64,000 nucleotides of DNA. Origin: Streptomyces sp. DH41. GTDB taxonomy: Bacteria > Actinomycetota > Actinomycetes > Streptomycetales > Streptomycetaceae. The DNA is taken from NCBI RefSeq assembly GCF_029813785.1, contig NZ_JARVKY010000028.1, positions 35,211 through 99,210 of the forward strand. The letters are read 5' to 3'. The first letter of the stretch is position 1, and each line of letters begins with the position of its first letter. Below, piece by piece: positions 7,101-14,397 of this stretch. The position numbers were made by a program, and so were the translations under genes. The notes under the pieces are model-generated. The model was not told the origin of the DNA. It searched no databases and was given only the letters and a program-made list of their open reading frames with translations.

Positions 7101-8564
7101 ATGAAGGCCAGTGAGCGAACCGGCGTACCGTACGGCGGACGCAGCCTGCAGGGGGTCCAGGTGAGTGCTTCCCGGCGTAGTGGGACCACCGACGAGCTGG
7201 GGCCGGACGAGCCGGAACAGCCCGAGCGGGACGGCGCGGACCTGTTGGCCGCGCTCCTCGACGGTATGGACGCCGCCCTGTGCGCGTTCGACGGGGACGG
7301 TGTCGTCACGCACTGGAACCGTGAGGCGGAGCGCGTCCTGGGCTGGAGCGCGGCCGAGGCCGTGGGGCGGCAGGGCTTCGCCGGGTGGGCCGTGCGCCGG
7401 GCGGACGCCGGGGAGGTCGAGGAGCGGCTGCTGTCCGCGATGCGGGCCCCGGGGCGTCAGGTGCACGAGTTCGCGCTGCTGACCAAGGACGGCGGACGGG
7501 TGCTGGTGCGCACCCAGTCCGCGGCCGTGCGCGGTCCCGACGGCAGACCCGCGGGCGTGTACTGCGCGTTCAGCGAGGTGCACGCGCAGATCGACCTGGA
7601 GCGGTCCATCGCGCTGAGCGAGGCGCTGCTGGAGGACGCGAGCTGGGGCGTCGTGCTGGTGGACGCGGATCTGCGGCCCGCCGTGGTGAACGCCCACGCG
7701 GCGCGAGCGCTGGGCGCCGGGCGTACGGCCGTACTGGGCCGGCCGCTCGGTGATCTGCTCGCCCAGGGCGTCGAGGAACTGGAGAACGCGCTGACGCACG
7801 TCCTGGCGGAGGGAACGCCGCCCGCGCCCGCCGAGGTGTGGGTGAGTGTGCGGACCCCGGAGGGCGAGCGGCGCCGGTGCTGGCGCAGCGGGTTCGTGCG
7901 GCTGGCGTCGCCGCTCGCGGAGGAGCCGGTGCCGTTGGGCGTCGGCTGGCTCTTCCAGGACATCACGGAGTCGAAGCAGGGCGAGCAGGAGGCGGCGCTG
8001 CTGCGGTTCCGGGCCAACCAGCTGCACCGGGCGGCGCGTGCGGCGGCCGAGTGCGAGGACCCGGCGGAGGCGGCCGTCGTCCACCTGGACTTCGCGCTCG
8101 CCGGGTTCGCCGACCACGCCCTGATCGACCGGGTCGTGGGCGGGGCGGCGGCGGACACCGACGCGGCGGAGCCGGTCCGGCTGTTCCGGGTCGCGGCCAC
8201 GCCGTCCGGCGCGCCGGGGCCGAGCCTGCCGGCCGGGACGGCCGGGATGCCGGTGCGCTACGGCGAGGGGCATCCGGCGGTGCAGTGCGTGGAACGGGTG
8301 GGCTCGGTGCGGGCCAGCGCCGGTGTCCGGGCGGTGTCGGCCGAGCAGGTGCGTGACTGGGCCGAGGCCCGGCAGTGGCCGGCGGACACGGTGCACGGCC
8401 TGTGCGCGGTGCTGCGCGGCCGGGGCCGGACGCTGGGCGTCGTGACGTTCCTGCGGGGCTCGGGGCGCAGCGCGTTCGAGCGGTCCGACGCGATGTACGC
8501 GCAGGACGTTGCGGCCCACATCGCGGCGGCGCTGGATCTGGCCGCCGCGGTGGGGAAGCGGTAG
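7101..8564 (+). CDS. PAS-domain sensor protein without obvious output domain
   Basis: A protein of 487 residues (or 467 from GTG 7161, which has a better ribosome site, GGGGG). A PAS fold spans about residues 45-155 (LLDGMDAALCAFDGDG, ERVLGWSAAEAVGR, then a PAC-like TKDGGRVLVRTQSAAV), followed by a linker LERSIALSEALLE and a second PAS at about 170-290 ending WLFQDITESK. The last third looks GAF-like (VHGLCAVLRGRGRTLGVVTF). No kinase, phosphatase or DNA-binding domain is present, so it should act through a partner. Ligand unknown. Confidence 0.85.
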   Translation: MKASERTGVPYGGRSLQGVQVSASRRSGTTDELGPDEPEQPERDGADLLAALLDGMDAALCAFDGDGVVTHWNREAERVLGWSAAEAVGRQGFAGWAVRRADAGEVEERLLSAMRAPGRQVHEFALLTKDGGRVLVRTQSAAVRGPDGRPAGVYCAFSEVHAQIDLERSIALSEALLEDASWGVVLVDADLRPAVVNAHAARALGAGRTAVLGRPLGDLLAQGVEELENALTHVLAEGTPPAPAEVWVSVRTPEGERRRCWRSGFVRLASPLAEEPVPLGVGWLFQDITESKQGEQEAALLRFRANQLHRAARAAAECEDPAEAAVVHLDFALAGFADHALIDRVVGGAAADTDAAEPVRLFRVAATPSGAPGPSLPAGTAGMPVRYGEGHPAVQCVERVGSVRASAGVRAVSAEQVRDWAEARQWPADTVHGLCAVLRGRGRTLGVVTFLRGSGRSAFERSDAMYAQDVAAHIAAALDLAAAVGKR

Positions 8565-8581
8565 TGCGGCCCCGGGTCCGC

Positions 8582-9337
8582 TCAGCGCCGGTAGAAGATC
8601 CGGTCCCCGTACTGCTCCATCACGCGCCCGTTCCAGTCGTGGCCGCCGTCCACGTTGCCCGAGCGCAGCAGCGGCGGTTCGATGCCGCGTTCGGCGAGGG
8701 CGGCGGCCGCGGTGGCCATCACGGCCTGGAGGAGGGCGCTGGTGACGACCGTGGAGGCGGGCGCGAAGGGCGCCGGGACGGTGTCGAGCGTGAGCTCCGC
8801 GTCCCCGACGGCGATCTTGGAGTCCAGCACGATGTCGCAGTGGTCCTTGAGGAAGGTGCCGGAGGTGTGCCGCGACTTGGTCTCGGAGGCGTACGCCACG
8901 GAGGTCACGCCGATGACCCGCACCCCGAGGGCGCGCGCGTTCAGGGCCATCTCCACGGGCAGGGCGTTGCGCCCGGAGAGGGAAATGATCACCAGGGTGT
9001 CGCCCTCGCGGAGCGGCGAGGAGTCCAGCACGGCGCTCGCGAGGCCGTCGACGCGCTCCAGGGCGGAGCCGAGCGTGGCCGGCATCACGTCGACGCCGAC
9101 GACGCCGGGCACGGCGAGCAGGTTCATCAGGGCGAGTCCGCCGGCGCGGTAGACGACGTCCTGGGCGGCGAGGGAGGAGTGCCCGGCGCCGAAGGCGAAC
9201 AGCCGGCCGCCGTCCCGTACCGTGTCGGCGATCAGCGTGCCGGCCGCCTCGACGGTGTGGGCCTCCTCGTCGCGGACGCGTCGCAGGAGGTCGATCGCCG
9301 CGTCGATGAACTGGCCGGCCGGCTTGCGGTCGCTCAT
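8582..9337 (-). CDS. SIS-domain protein (sugar-phosphate isomerase/binding)
   Basis: A 251-residue protein with a SIS domain. It has the GRLFAFGAGHSSLAAQDVVY phosphosugar loop and the IISLSGRNALPVEMAL segment. Such proteins bind or isomerise phosphosugars such as N-acetylmuramate 6-phosphate or glucosamine 6-phosphate; which one is unclear. ATG 9337 follows AAGGGG at six bases. It converges with the PAS gene with only 17 bp between. Confidence 0.88.
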   Translation of the reverse strand: MSDRKPAGQFIDAAIDLLRRVRDEEAHTVEAAGTLIADTVRDGGRLFAFGAGHSSLAAQDVVYRAGGLALMNLLAVPGVVGVDVMPATLGSALERVDGLASAVLDSSPLREGDTLVIISLSGRNALPVEMALNARALGVRVIGVTSVAYASETKSRHTSGTFLKDHCDIVLDSKIAVGDAELTLDTVPAPFAPASTVVTSALLQAVMATAAAALAERGIEPPLLRSGNVDGGHDWNGRVMEQYGDRIFYRR

Positions 9338-9535
9338 GCGGGACCCCTTCGGTGTGGCGGCTGTGGCTGCGTCGCGGATCACCGTGCGGTCTGGACCAGT
9401 GCGGTGTCAATACGGCCTCGCGGGCCGCGCGGGCCCGGGTCCGGGCGGCGAGGCACGGTTGTCGGTGGTATGCGTCAGAATTGAATGCAGGGCCAGCGCA
9501 CGCGCCGGTGGGCCGTCGGCCTCCCGGCAATCTCA

Positions 9536-10294
9536 TCAAGGGGCACGTATGTCCGGACTGATCGACACCACGGAGATGTATCTCCGCACCATCCTCGAGC
9601 TGGAGGAGGAAGGTGTGGTCCCGATGCGCGCCCGGATCGCCGAGCGGCTCGACCAGAGCGGCCCGACGGTCAGCCAGACGGTGGCGCGGATGGAGCGCGA
9701 CGGTCTGGTGTCCGTGGCGGCCGACCGGCATCTGGAGCTGACCGAGGAGGGCCGTCGGCTGGCCACCCGAGTGATGCGCAAGCACCGGCTCGCGGAGTGC
9801 CTGCTCGTCGACGTGATCGGGCTGGAGTGGGAGCAGGTGCACGCCGAGGCGTGCCGCTGGGAGCACGTGATGAGCGAGGCCGTCGAGCGTCGCGTGCTGG
9901 AGCTGCTGCGGCACCCGACCGAGTCGCCGTACGGCAACCCGATCCCGGGCCTGGAGGAGCTGGGCGAGACGGACGGCGCCGACCCGTTCCTGGACGAGGG
10001 CATGGTGTCGCTCGCCGACCTGGACCCGGGCCTGGAGGGCAAGACGGTCGTCGTACGCCGTATCGGCGAGCCGATCCAGACGGACGCGCAGCTGATGTAC
10101 ACGCTGCGCCGGGCGGGTGTGCAGCCCGGCTCGGTGGTGAGCGTGACGGAGTCGGCGGGCGGCGTGCTGGTGGGCAGCGGCGGCGAGGCGGCCGAGCTGG
10201 AGTCGGACGTCGCCTCCCATGTGTTCGTCGCCAAGCGCTGAGCGGGCGTCCGGAGGTCTTCACCCGCCGTCTCTCCGAAGGGTTTTCGCGCCAC
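9536..10294 (-). other. Antisense open frame fully covering dmdR1 (adm-like)
   Basis: A 252-residue frame runs antiparallel to dmdR1. In S. coelicolor an overlapping antiparallel gene, adm, has been reported at this locus, with effects on siderophore and antibiotic production. The present frame has no recognisable domain, is serine- and arginine-rich, and could be a composition shadow of dmdR1. It is listed because of that precedent, not from internal evidence. Confidence 0.3.
9549..10241 (+). CDS. dmdR1: DtxR-family iron-dependent repressor
   Basis: At 230 residues it matches the length of S. coelicolor DmdR1, the Fe2+-activated repressor of siderophore genes. The winged helix lies at about residues 5-65 (RARIAERLDQSGPTVSQTV, RMERDGLVSVAADRHLELT). 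The metal and dimer region follows (CLLVDVIGLEWEQVHAEACR, HVMSEAVERRVLELL), and an SH3-like C-terminal domain ends it. ATG 9549 has AAGGGG upstream. No iron box (TTAGGTTAGGCTAACCTAA type) was seen just upstream, so autoregulation is not supported here. An antisense frame covers the gene. Confidence 0.93.
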   Translation: MSGLIDTTEMYLRTILELEEEGVVPMRARIAERLDQSGPTVSQTVARMERDGLVSVAADRHLELTEEGRRLATRVMRKHRLAECLLVDVIGLEWEQVHAEACRWEHVMSEAVERRVLELLRHPTESPYGNPIPGLEELGETDGADPFLDEGMVSLADLDPGLEGKTVVVRRIGEPIQTDAQLMYTLRRAGVQPGSVVSVTESAGGVLVGSGGEAAELESDVASHVFVAKR

Positions 10295-10463
10295 CGCGCC
10301 GATCCCGTCGTTTCCGGGATTCAGTGAGCCGAACAGCAGCGCCCGGACGCTTCGCGTGCAAGGCTGTGCCGTGAGGCATATGACGTAAGGGGCTCTTGGC
10401 CGTGGCCTGACAGCGATGTCGCCCGGTCGGAGAGGGGGAGGGACGTGCCGGAGAGATCGAGAG

Positions 10464-10491
10464 GGCCCCGGCGCCGTGTGGCGCCGGGGCC
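10464..10491 (+). terminator. 12-bp perfect hairpin downstream of dmdR1
   Basis: GGCCCCGGCGCC pairs perfectly with GGCGCCGGGGCC around a GTGT loop. A second, shorter stem (CGGACCG/CGGTCCG) lies at 10543-10567. The first is 220 bp past dmdR1, far for that gene alone, so an unannotated short transcript between is possible. Confidence 0.65.
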
Positions 10492-10657
10492 TGTCCTCCC
10501 CTGTACTGACCCGGAGCCCCGAGCTCCCAGGGTCAATCCCCTCGGACCGTTTTCCCCGAGCGGTCCGCCTCCCGATGAAGATCTCCCCTCGCCGGAGGCG
10601 ATCAATCCCGCAGGGGTGTCACTCGATTGAGGGGTGTTGCTCACCGGGACGGCTTTT

Positions 10658-10673
10658 TCGAATAAGCATTCGA
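10658..10673. promoter_or_regulatory. LexA (SOS)-like palindrome
   Basis: TCGAATAAGCATTCGA is a perfect 6-4-6 inverted repeat. The actinobacterial LexA box is TCGAAC-N4-GTTCGA; this differs by one symmetric base change per arm. It overlaps a possible promoter of the hydrolase gene, where LexA repression would act. Confidence 0.45.
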
Positions 10674-10825
10674 TACTCTGCGGACGTCGACCGCCCGTGA
10701 GCACGTGAGCACGGTGGCTGGACGCGGACGCGACGGCAAGGCACGGCAGGCAGGACACGGTTCACAGGACCGGCCGGCCCGCGAGGGACGGACGGTCCGA
10801 GCGAAGCTTGGGGGTGCCAGGACCT

Positions 10826-11788
10826 ATGGCGCGGCGTATCGACGTGACCGGCGCGGGCGGCGTACGCCTCGCCGCCTGGGAGTTCGGCGACCCTCCCAAG
10901 AGCAGCCGGACGCACGAGACGACCCCGGACGCCACGGCTCCGGGCGACACGGCTCCGGGCGACACGGCTGCGGACGGTACGGGTCCGGGGGGTGCGGCCC
11001 CCTCGTACGGGGCCGGTGGCCTGCCGGGCGTGCTGTTACTGCACGGTCTGATGGGCCGCGCCTCGCACTGGGCCCCCACCGCCCGCTGGCTCTCGGCCCG
11101 GCACCGGGCCGTCGCCCTCGACCAGCGTGGCCACGGCCGCAGCGACAAGCCCCCGCGGGCGGCCTATACCCGGGAGGCCTACGTGGAGGACGTCGAGTCC
11201 GCCCTGGAGCAGCTCGGGCTCGGCCCGGCCGTCCTGATCGGCCACGCCATGGGCGCGCTGACCGCCTGGCAGCTCGCCGCCAAACGCCCCGACCTGGTCC
11301 GCGGGCTGATCATCTGCGACATGCGGGCCTCCGCGCTCGGCGGAGCCTCGCAGCACACCTGGACCGAGTGGTTCCGTGCCTGGCCGGTCCCCTTCGCCAC
11401 ACTCGCCGACGTACGCAAGTGGTTCGGCGAGGACGATCCGTGGGTGGAGCGCCCGAACCCGGCCCGGGGAGAGTTCTACGCCGAGGTGATGGCCGAGTCC
11501 CCGGACGGCTGGCGGCCGGTCTTCGAGCCGGCGCAGATGCTCAGGTCCCGCGAGACCTGGGTCCACGACGCCCACTGGGAGGAGCTGGCCCAGGTGCGCT
11601 GCCCGACCCTGGTCGTCCGCGGCCTCGACGGCGAGCTGGGCCGCGCCGAGGCGCAGGAGATGGTCCGCGTACTGCCGCGCGGCCAGTACGCGGAGGTCGC
11701 CGACGCCGGCCACCTCGTCCACTACGACCAGCCGGAAGCCTGGCGGGCGGCCATCGAGCCCTTCCTGGACAGCCTCCGGGAAGGCTGA
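10826..11788 (+). CDS. Alpha/beta-fold hydrolase with a TTA codon
   Basis: A 320-residue alpha/beta hydrolase. The oxyanion HG motif (LLLHGLMG), the turn LDQRGHGRSDKP and the late histidine (VADAGHLVHYDQPE) are visible. The nucleophile position reads GHAMGA where GxSxG is usual: alanine replaces serine, so classical esterase activity is doubtful. A threonine/alanine/glycine-rich insert with repeated APGDT lies near residues 32-60. Codon 71 is TTA (11036-11038), the rare leucine codon read by bldA tRNA, which ties translation to development. A LexA-like site lies upstream. Substrate unknown. Confidence 0.85.
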   Translation: MARRIDVTGAGGVRLAAWEFGDPPKSSRTHETTPDATAPGDTAPGDTAADGTGPGGAAPSYGAGGLPGVLLLHGLMGRASHWAPTARWLSARHRAVALDQRGHGRSDKPPRAAYTREAYVEDVESALEQLGLGPAVLIGHAMGALTAWQLAAKRPDLVRGLIICDMRASALGGASQHTWTEWFRAWPVPFATLADVRKWFGEDDPWVERPNPARGEFYAEVMAESPDGWRPVFEPAQMLRSRETWVHDAHWEELAQVRCPTLVVRGLDGELGRAEAQEMVRVLPRGQYAEVADAGHLVHYDQPEAWRAAIEPFLDSLREG

Positions 11789-11845
11789 CCCCGGCGGACG
11801 TCCCCACCGTCCCCGCAGCCCCCGCTCCCTTCCCCGCCCGCCGCT

Positions 11846-12499
11846 CTAACGATCCCGACCGCAGGCATAGGCCAACGCCGAGATCAACTCCTCCACGTCC
11901 GGCAACCACCGATTCGCCGCCGTGGGCCGGCACACCCACTGCACCGCCCCCCGCGTCCCGTACCGCGTGGGAGGCGCGGCCACGTACGTGCCCTCCCCGA
12001 GCGCGGCCAGGTCGAGGGACAACGGCGACCATCCCAGCCGCCGCACGAGATCCGGCATCTTCACCGCGGCCCCCGGCAGCACGAAGAACCGCATCCGCCG
12101 GTCCGGCGTCAGTGTCACCGGCCCGAGCGTCAGCTCCATCCGCTCCATCCGGGCCAGCGCCAGGAACCCCGCGGTCTCGGGCACGTCGATCGCGTCGAAC
12201 GTCCGCCCCGTGGGCAGCAGGATCGACGCCGACGGCTGCTTCTGCCACATCCGGCGGGCGACGGTCGCGCTGCCCGTCGCCTGCGTCGCCCAGTCGTCGC
12301 GCGCCGGGTGCGCGCCCGGGGCGGCGCACACCGGGTCAGCGCAGGAGCAGTGCTGCACCCCGTCGGCGGCTTCCAGCCAGGTGCCGGGAAACACGTCCCA
12401 GTGGCGCTCCTCGGCGTAGCGTACGGCGGTCTCCAGCAGCGATGTGCCGCGTTGCTGGGGGATCTGTGCGGCTTCGGTGCCGGGGATGGTCTCTTCCAC
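11846..12499 (-). CDS. Bifunctional primase/polymerase-domain protein
   Basis: A protein of about 217 residues related to the N-terminal prim-pol domain of actinobacterial replication proteins. Visible are SLLETAVRYAEERHWDVFPG, a Cys-rich insert CSCADPVCAAPGAHPA typical of these proteins, GRTFDAIDVPE at the presumed metal site, and AAPPTRYGTRGAVQWVC. There is no helicase domain, and it is not next to plasmid or phage genes, so it is probably a stand-alone housekeeping paralogue. GTG 12499 fits the usual MEET-like start; GTG 12523 is an alternative eight codons upstream. Confidence 0.72.
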   Translation of the reverse strand: MEETIPGTEAAQIPQQRGTSLLETAVRYAEERHWDVFPGTWLEAADGVQHCSCADPVCAAPGAHPARDDWATQATGSATVARRMWQKQPSASILLPTGRTFDAIDVPETAGFLALARMERMELTLGPVTLTPDRRMRFFVLPGAAVKMPDLVRRLGWSPLSLDLAALGEGTYVAAPPTRYGTRGAVQWVCRPTAANRWLPDVEELISALAYACGRDR

Positions 12500-12661
12500 G
12501 TGGATCTCAACTCCCGTGGTCACCGGGGGTTACGGGGGGTTGCGCGCGCGGGGAGGAGCATCGATTCCCCACTCGGGGCGCATGGGTGCATGGGTGGGGG
12601 CGCGCAGGGGGATTCGCGGCGGGAGCTGGGTAGCCACGTCTGGGGCCGACGCCGGCCGCCA

Positions 12662-12716
12662 TCTCGGCAATCCTCGCAAGCTTCGTATGTCTCGCAAGTC
12701 TCGTAAGTCTCGCATT
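12662..12716. repeat. Phased 9-bp direct repeats (TCTCGYAAG)
   Basis: Successive units TCTCGGCAA, TCCTCGCAAG, CTTCGTATG, TCTCGCAAG, TCTCGTAAG and TCTCGCATT step by 9 (once 10) bases. They lie in the divergent spacer between the prim-pol gene and the HTH/TPR regulator. Such head-to-tail arrays can be operators for cooperatively binding regulators. Confidence 0.6.
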
Positions 12717-12771
12717 GTCGGCACATCGACGGGGCATTGATCTTCACGGCCGGACCTTCTCGTCCGCCGGG

Positions 12772-12798
12772 ACCGCATCGAACCGCATGAGACCGCAT
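12772..12798. repeat. Three ACCGCAT copies at exact 10-bp spacing
   Basis: ACCGCAT occurs at 12772, 12782 and 12792, one helical turn apart, ending 13 bp before the ATG at 12811. The place suits an operator that would block the ribosome site or promoter of the downstream gene, or a fold in its leader. Confidence 0.5.
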
Positions 12799-12810
12799 GG
12801 GGGTTACGCC

Positions 12811-14196
12811 ATGGCCGCAAGGCCTCTCGTCGCGCGGCAGCCGAACGAACGACTGCAGGCGCTCATTCAGGAAGCGGGCTGCTCGAACGCGGGCCTCGCC
12901 CGCCGGGTCAACATGTGCGGGGTCGAGCACGGTCTCGACCTTCGGTACGACAAGACGTCCGTGGCCCGCTGGCTGCGCGGACAGCAACCCCGCGGCCGGG
13001 CACCGGCGATCATCGCCGAGGCGCTCGGACGCAAGCTCGGCCGCACGGTCACGATCGACGAGATCGGCATGTCCAACGGCAAGAACCTCGCGTCGGGCGT
13101 CGGCCTCCAGTTCTCGCCGACGGTACTGGGAGCCATCGAGCAGGTCTGCGAGCTGTGGCGCAGCGACGTGGGGCGCCGGGACTTCCTGTCCGGCTCCTCC
13201 GTCGCCGCGTCCGCGCTCGTCGAACCGAGCCGAGACTGGCTGATTTCCGCCCCCGACTCGCAGGTGTCACGCTCGGCCGGGCCGCGGGTGGGCCGGTCCG
13301 ACGTGGCGGCGGTGCGGGCGATGACGCAGGCGCTGGTCGACCTCGACCACCAGTACGGCAGCGGGCATGTGCGCCCGGTGGTCGTGCACTACCTGAACAG
13401 CGTCGTGTCCGGACTGCTAGCGGGCTCCTACCGGGAGGCCGTCGGACGGGAGTTGTTCGCCACGGTCGCCCGACTGACGGAACTGGCCGGATACATGGCC
13501 GTCGACACCGGACAACCGGGCCTGGCCCAGCGGTACTACATCCAGTCGCTCCGGCTCGCGCAGGCGGCCGGTGACCGAGGCTACGGCGGCTACGTCCTCG
13601 CCGCGTCCATGAGCCATCTGGCCGCGCAGCTCGGAAACCCGCGGGAGATTGCGCAGTTGGCGCGCGCGGCGCAGGAGGGCGCGCGCGGACGGGTGACACC
13701 GCGCGCGGAGGCGATGTTCCACGCGGCCGAGGCCCGCGGCCACGCGCTGCTCGGGGACGTACGGGCGGCCCATACGGCGGCCGGGCGGGCGGTCGGCGCG
13801 ATGGAGACGGCCGATCCGGCCTCCGGGGACGACCCGGTGTGGATCGCGCACTTCGACGAGGCCTACCTCGCGGACGAGTTGGCGCACTGCCACCGGGACC
13901 TCGGGCAGGCCGACGCGGCGGCGCGGTACGCGCGGCAGTCCCTGGACGGGCATCCGGAGTCGCGGGCGCGCAGGCGGGCCATCGGCCATGTACTGCTGGC
14001 CACCGCGCAGGTGCAGCAGCGCGAGGTCGAACAGGCCTGCAACACCGCGACGAAGGCCGTGGAACTCCTCGAGACGCTCCGCTCGAACCGGGGCGCCGAG
14101 TACCTGGAGGACTTCCAGGCGAGGCTGGAACCGTACGGGCAGGAGGCGGTGGTGAGGGAGTTCGGGGCACGGCTCGACCTGCAGGCCGCCGCGTGA
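12811..14196 (+). CDS. NsdA-like HTH/TPR regulatory protein
   Basis: A 461-residue cytosolic protein. An N-terminal HTH-like region (GCSNAGLARRVNMCG, KTSVARWLRGQQPRGRAP) is followed by a long helical repeat region of TPR type (YGGYVLAASMSHLAAQLGN, EAYLADELAHCHRDLG, AAARYARQSLDGHPESRARR). The layout matches the Streptomyces NsdA family, whose founding member represses sporulation and antibiotic production; that function for this paralogue is inference. ATG 12811 has GGGGG at seven bases. Two direct-repeat arrays lie upstream, suggesting tight control. Confidence 0.75.
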   Translation: MAARPLVARQPNERLQALIQEAGCSNAGLARRVNMCGVEHGLDLRYDKTSVARWLRGQQPRGRAPAIIAEALGRKLGRTVTIDEIGMSNGKNLASGVGLQFSPTVLGAIEQVCELWRSDVGRRDFLSGSSVAASALVEPSRDWLISAPDSQVSRSAGPRVGRSDVAAVRAMTQALVDLDHQYGSGHVRPVVVHYLNSVVSGLLAGSYREAVGRELFATVARLTELAGYMAVDTGQPGLAQRYYIQSLRLAQAAGDRGYGGYVLAASMSHLAAQLGNPREIAQLARAAQEGARGRVTPRAEAMFHAAEARGHALLGDVRAAHTAAGRAVGAMETADPASGDDPVWIAHFDEAYLADELAHCHRDLGQADAAARYARQSLDGHPESRARRRAIGHVLLATAQVQQREVEQACNTATKAVELLETLRSNRGAEYLEDFQARLEPYGQEAVVREFGARLDLQAAA

Positions 14197-14397
14197 ACGA
14201 ACGGGCCGTGAATGCTCGAACGCGCGGGGAACTGTGGCGTGGTGAGCGGAAAGGGACATGAACAGCGTGCCGCGGCCCGGTTTTGTTACTGCGGTCACAG
14301 GGAAGGAGTTGACGTCCGGTGCTGCGTGGCAGTGGGCTCCGGGGACCCGGTAGCGTGAGCCGACGATTCCGAAGGTCCCCCATTCGTAGGAGTCCCG

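Larger units (their letters stand above)
10242..10825. other. Gene-free 584-bp spacer between dmdR1 and hydrolase
   Basis: No protein gene is evident. It holds two hairpins (10464-10491 and 10543-10567) and a LexA-like palindrome (10658-10673) lying over a plausible -10 (GATACT, 10672-10677). The likely leader of the hydrolase mRNA is about 140 nt. Confidence 0.5.

Noticed and set aside
9338..9548. Iron box upstream of dmdR1
   Set aside because: No 19-bp palindrome close to the DmdR consensus was found in the spacer.
7086..10220. 1044-codon antisense frame over three genes
   Set aside because: Lies opposite PAS, SIS and dmdR1 genes; Arg/Ala/Gly-rich, no start site, no domain.
12520..12987. 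Minus-strand frame with CETYETCETYEACED-like repeat
   Set aside because: The repeat comes from the 9-bp DNA array; the frame has no other coding signal.
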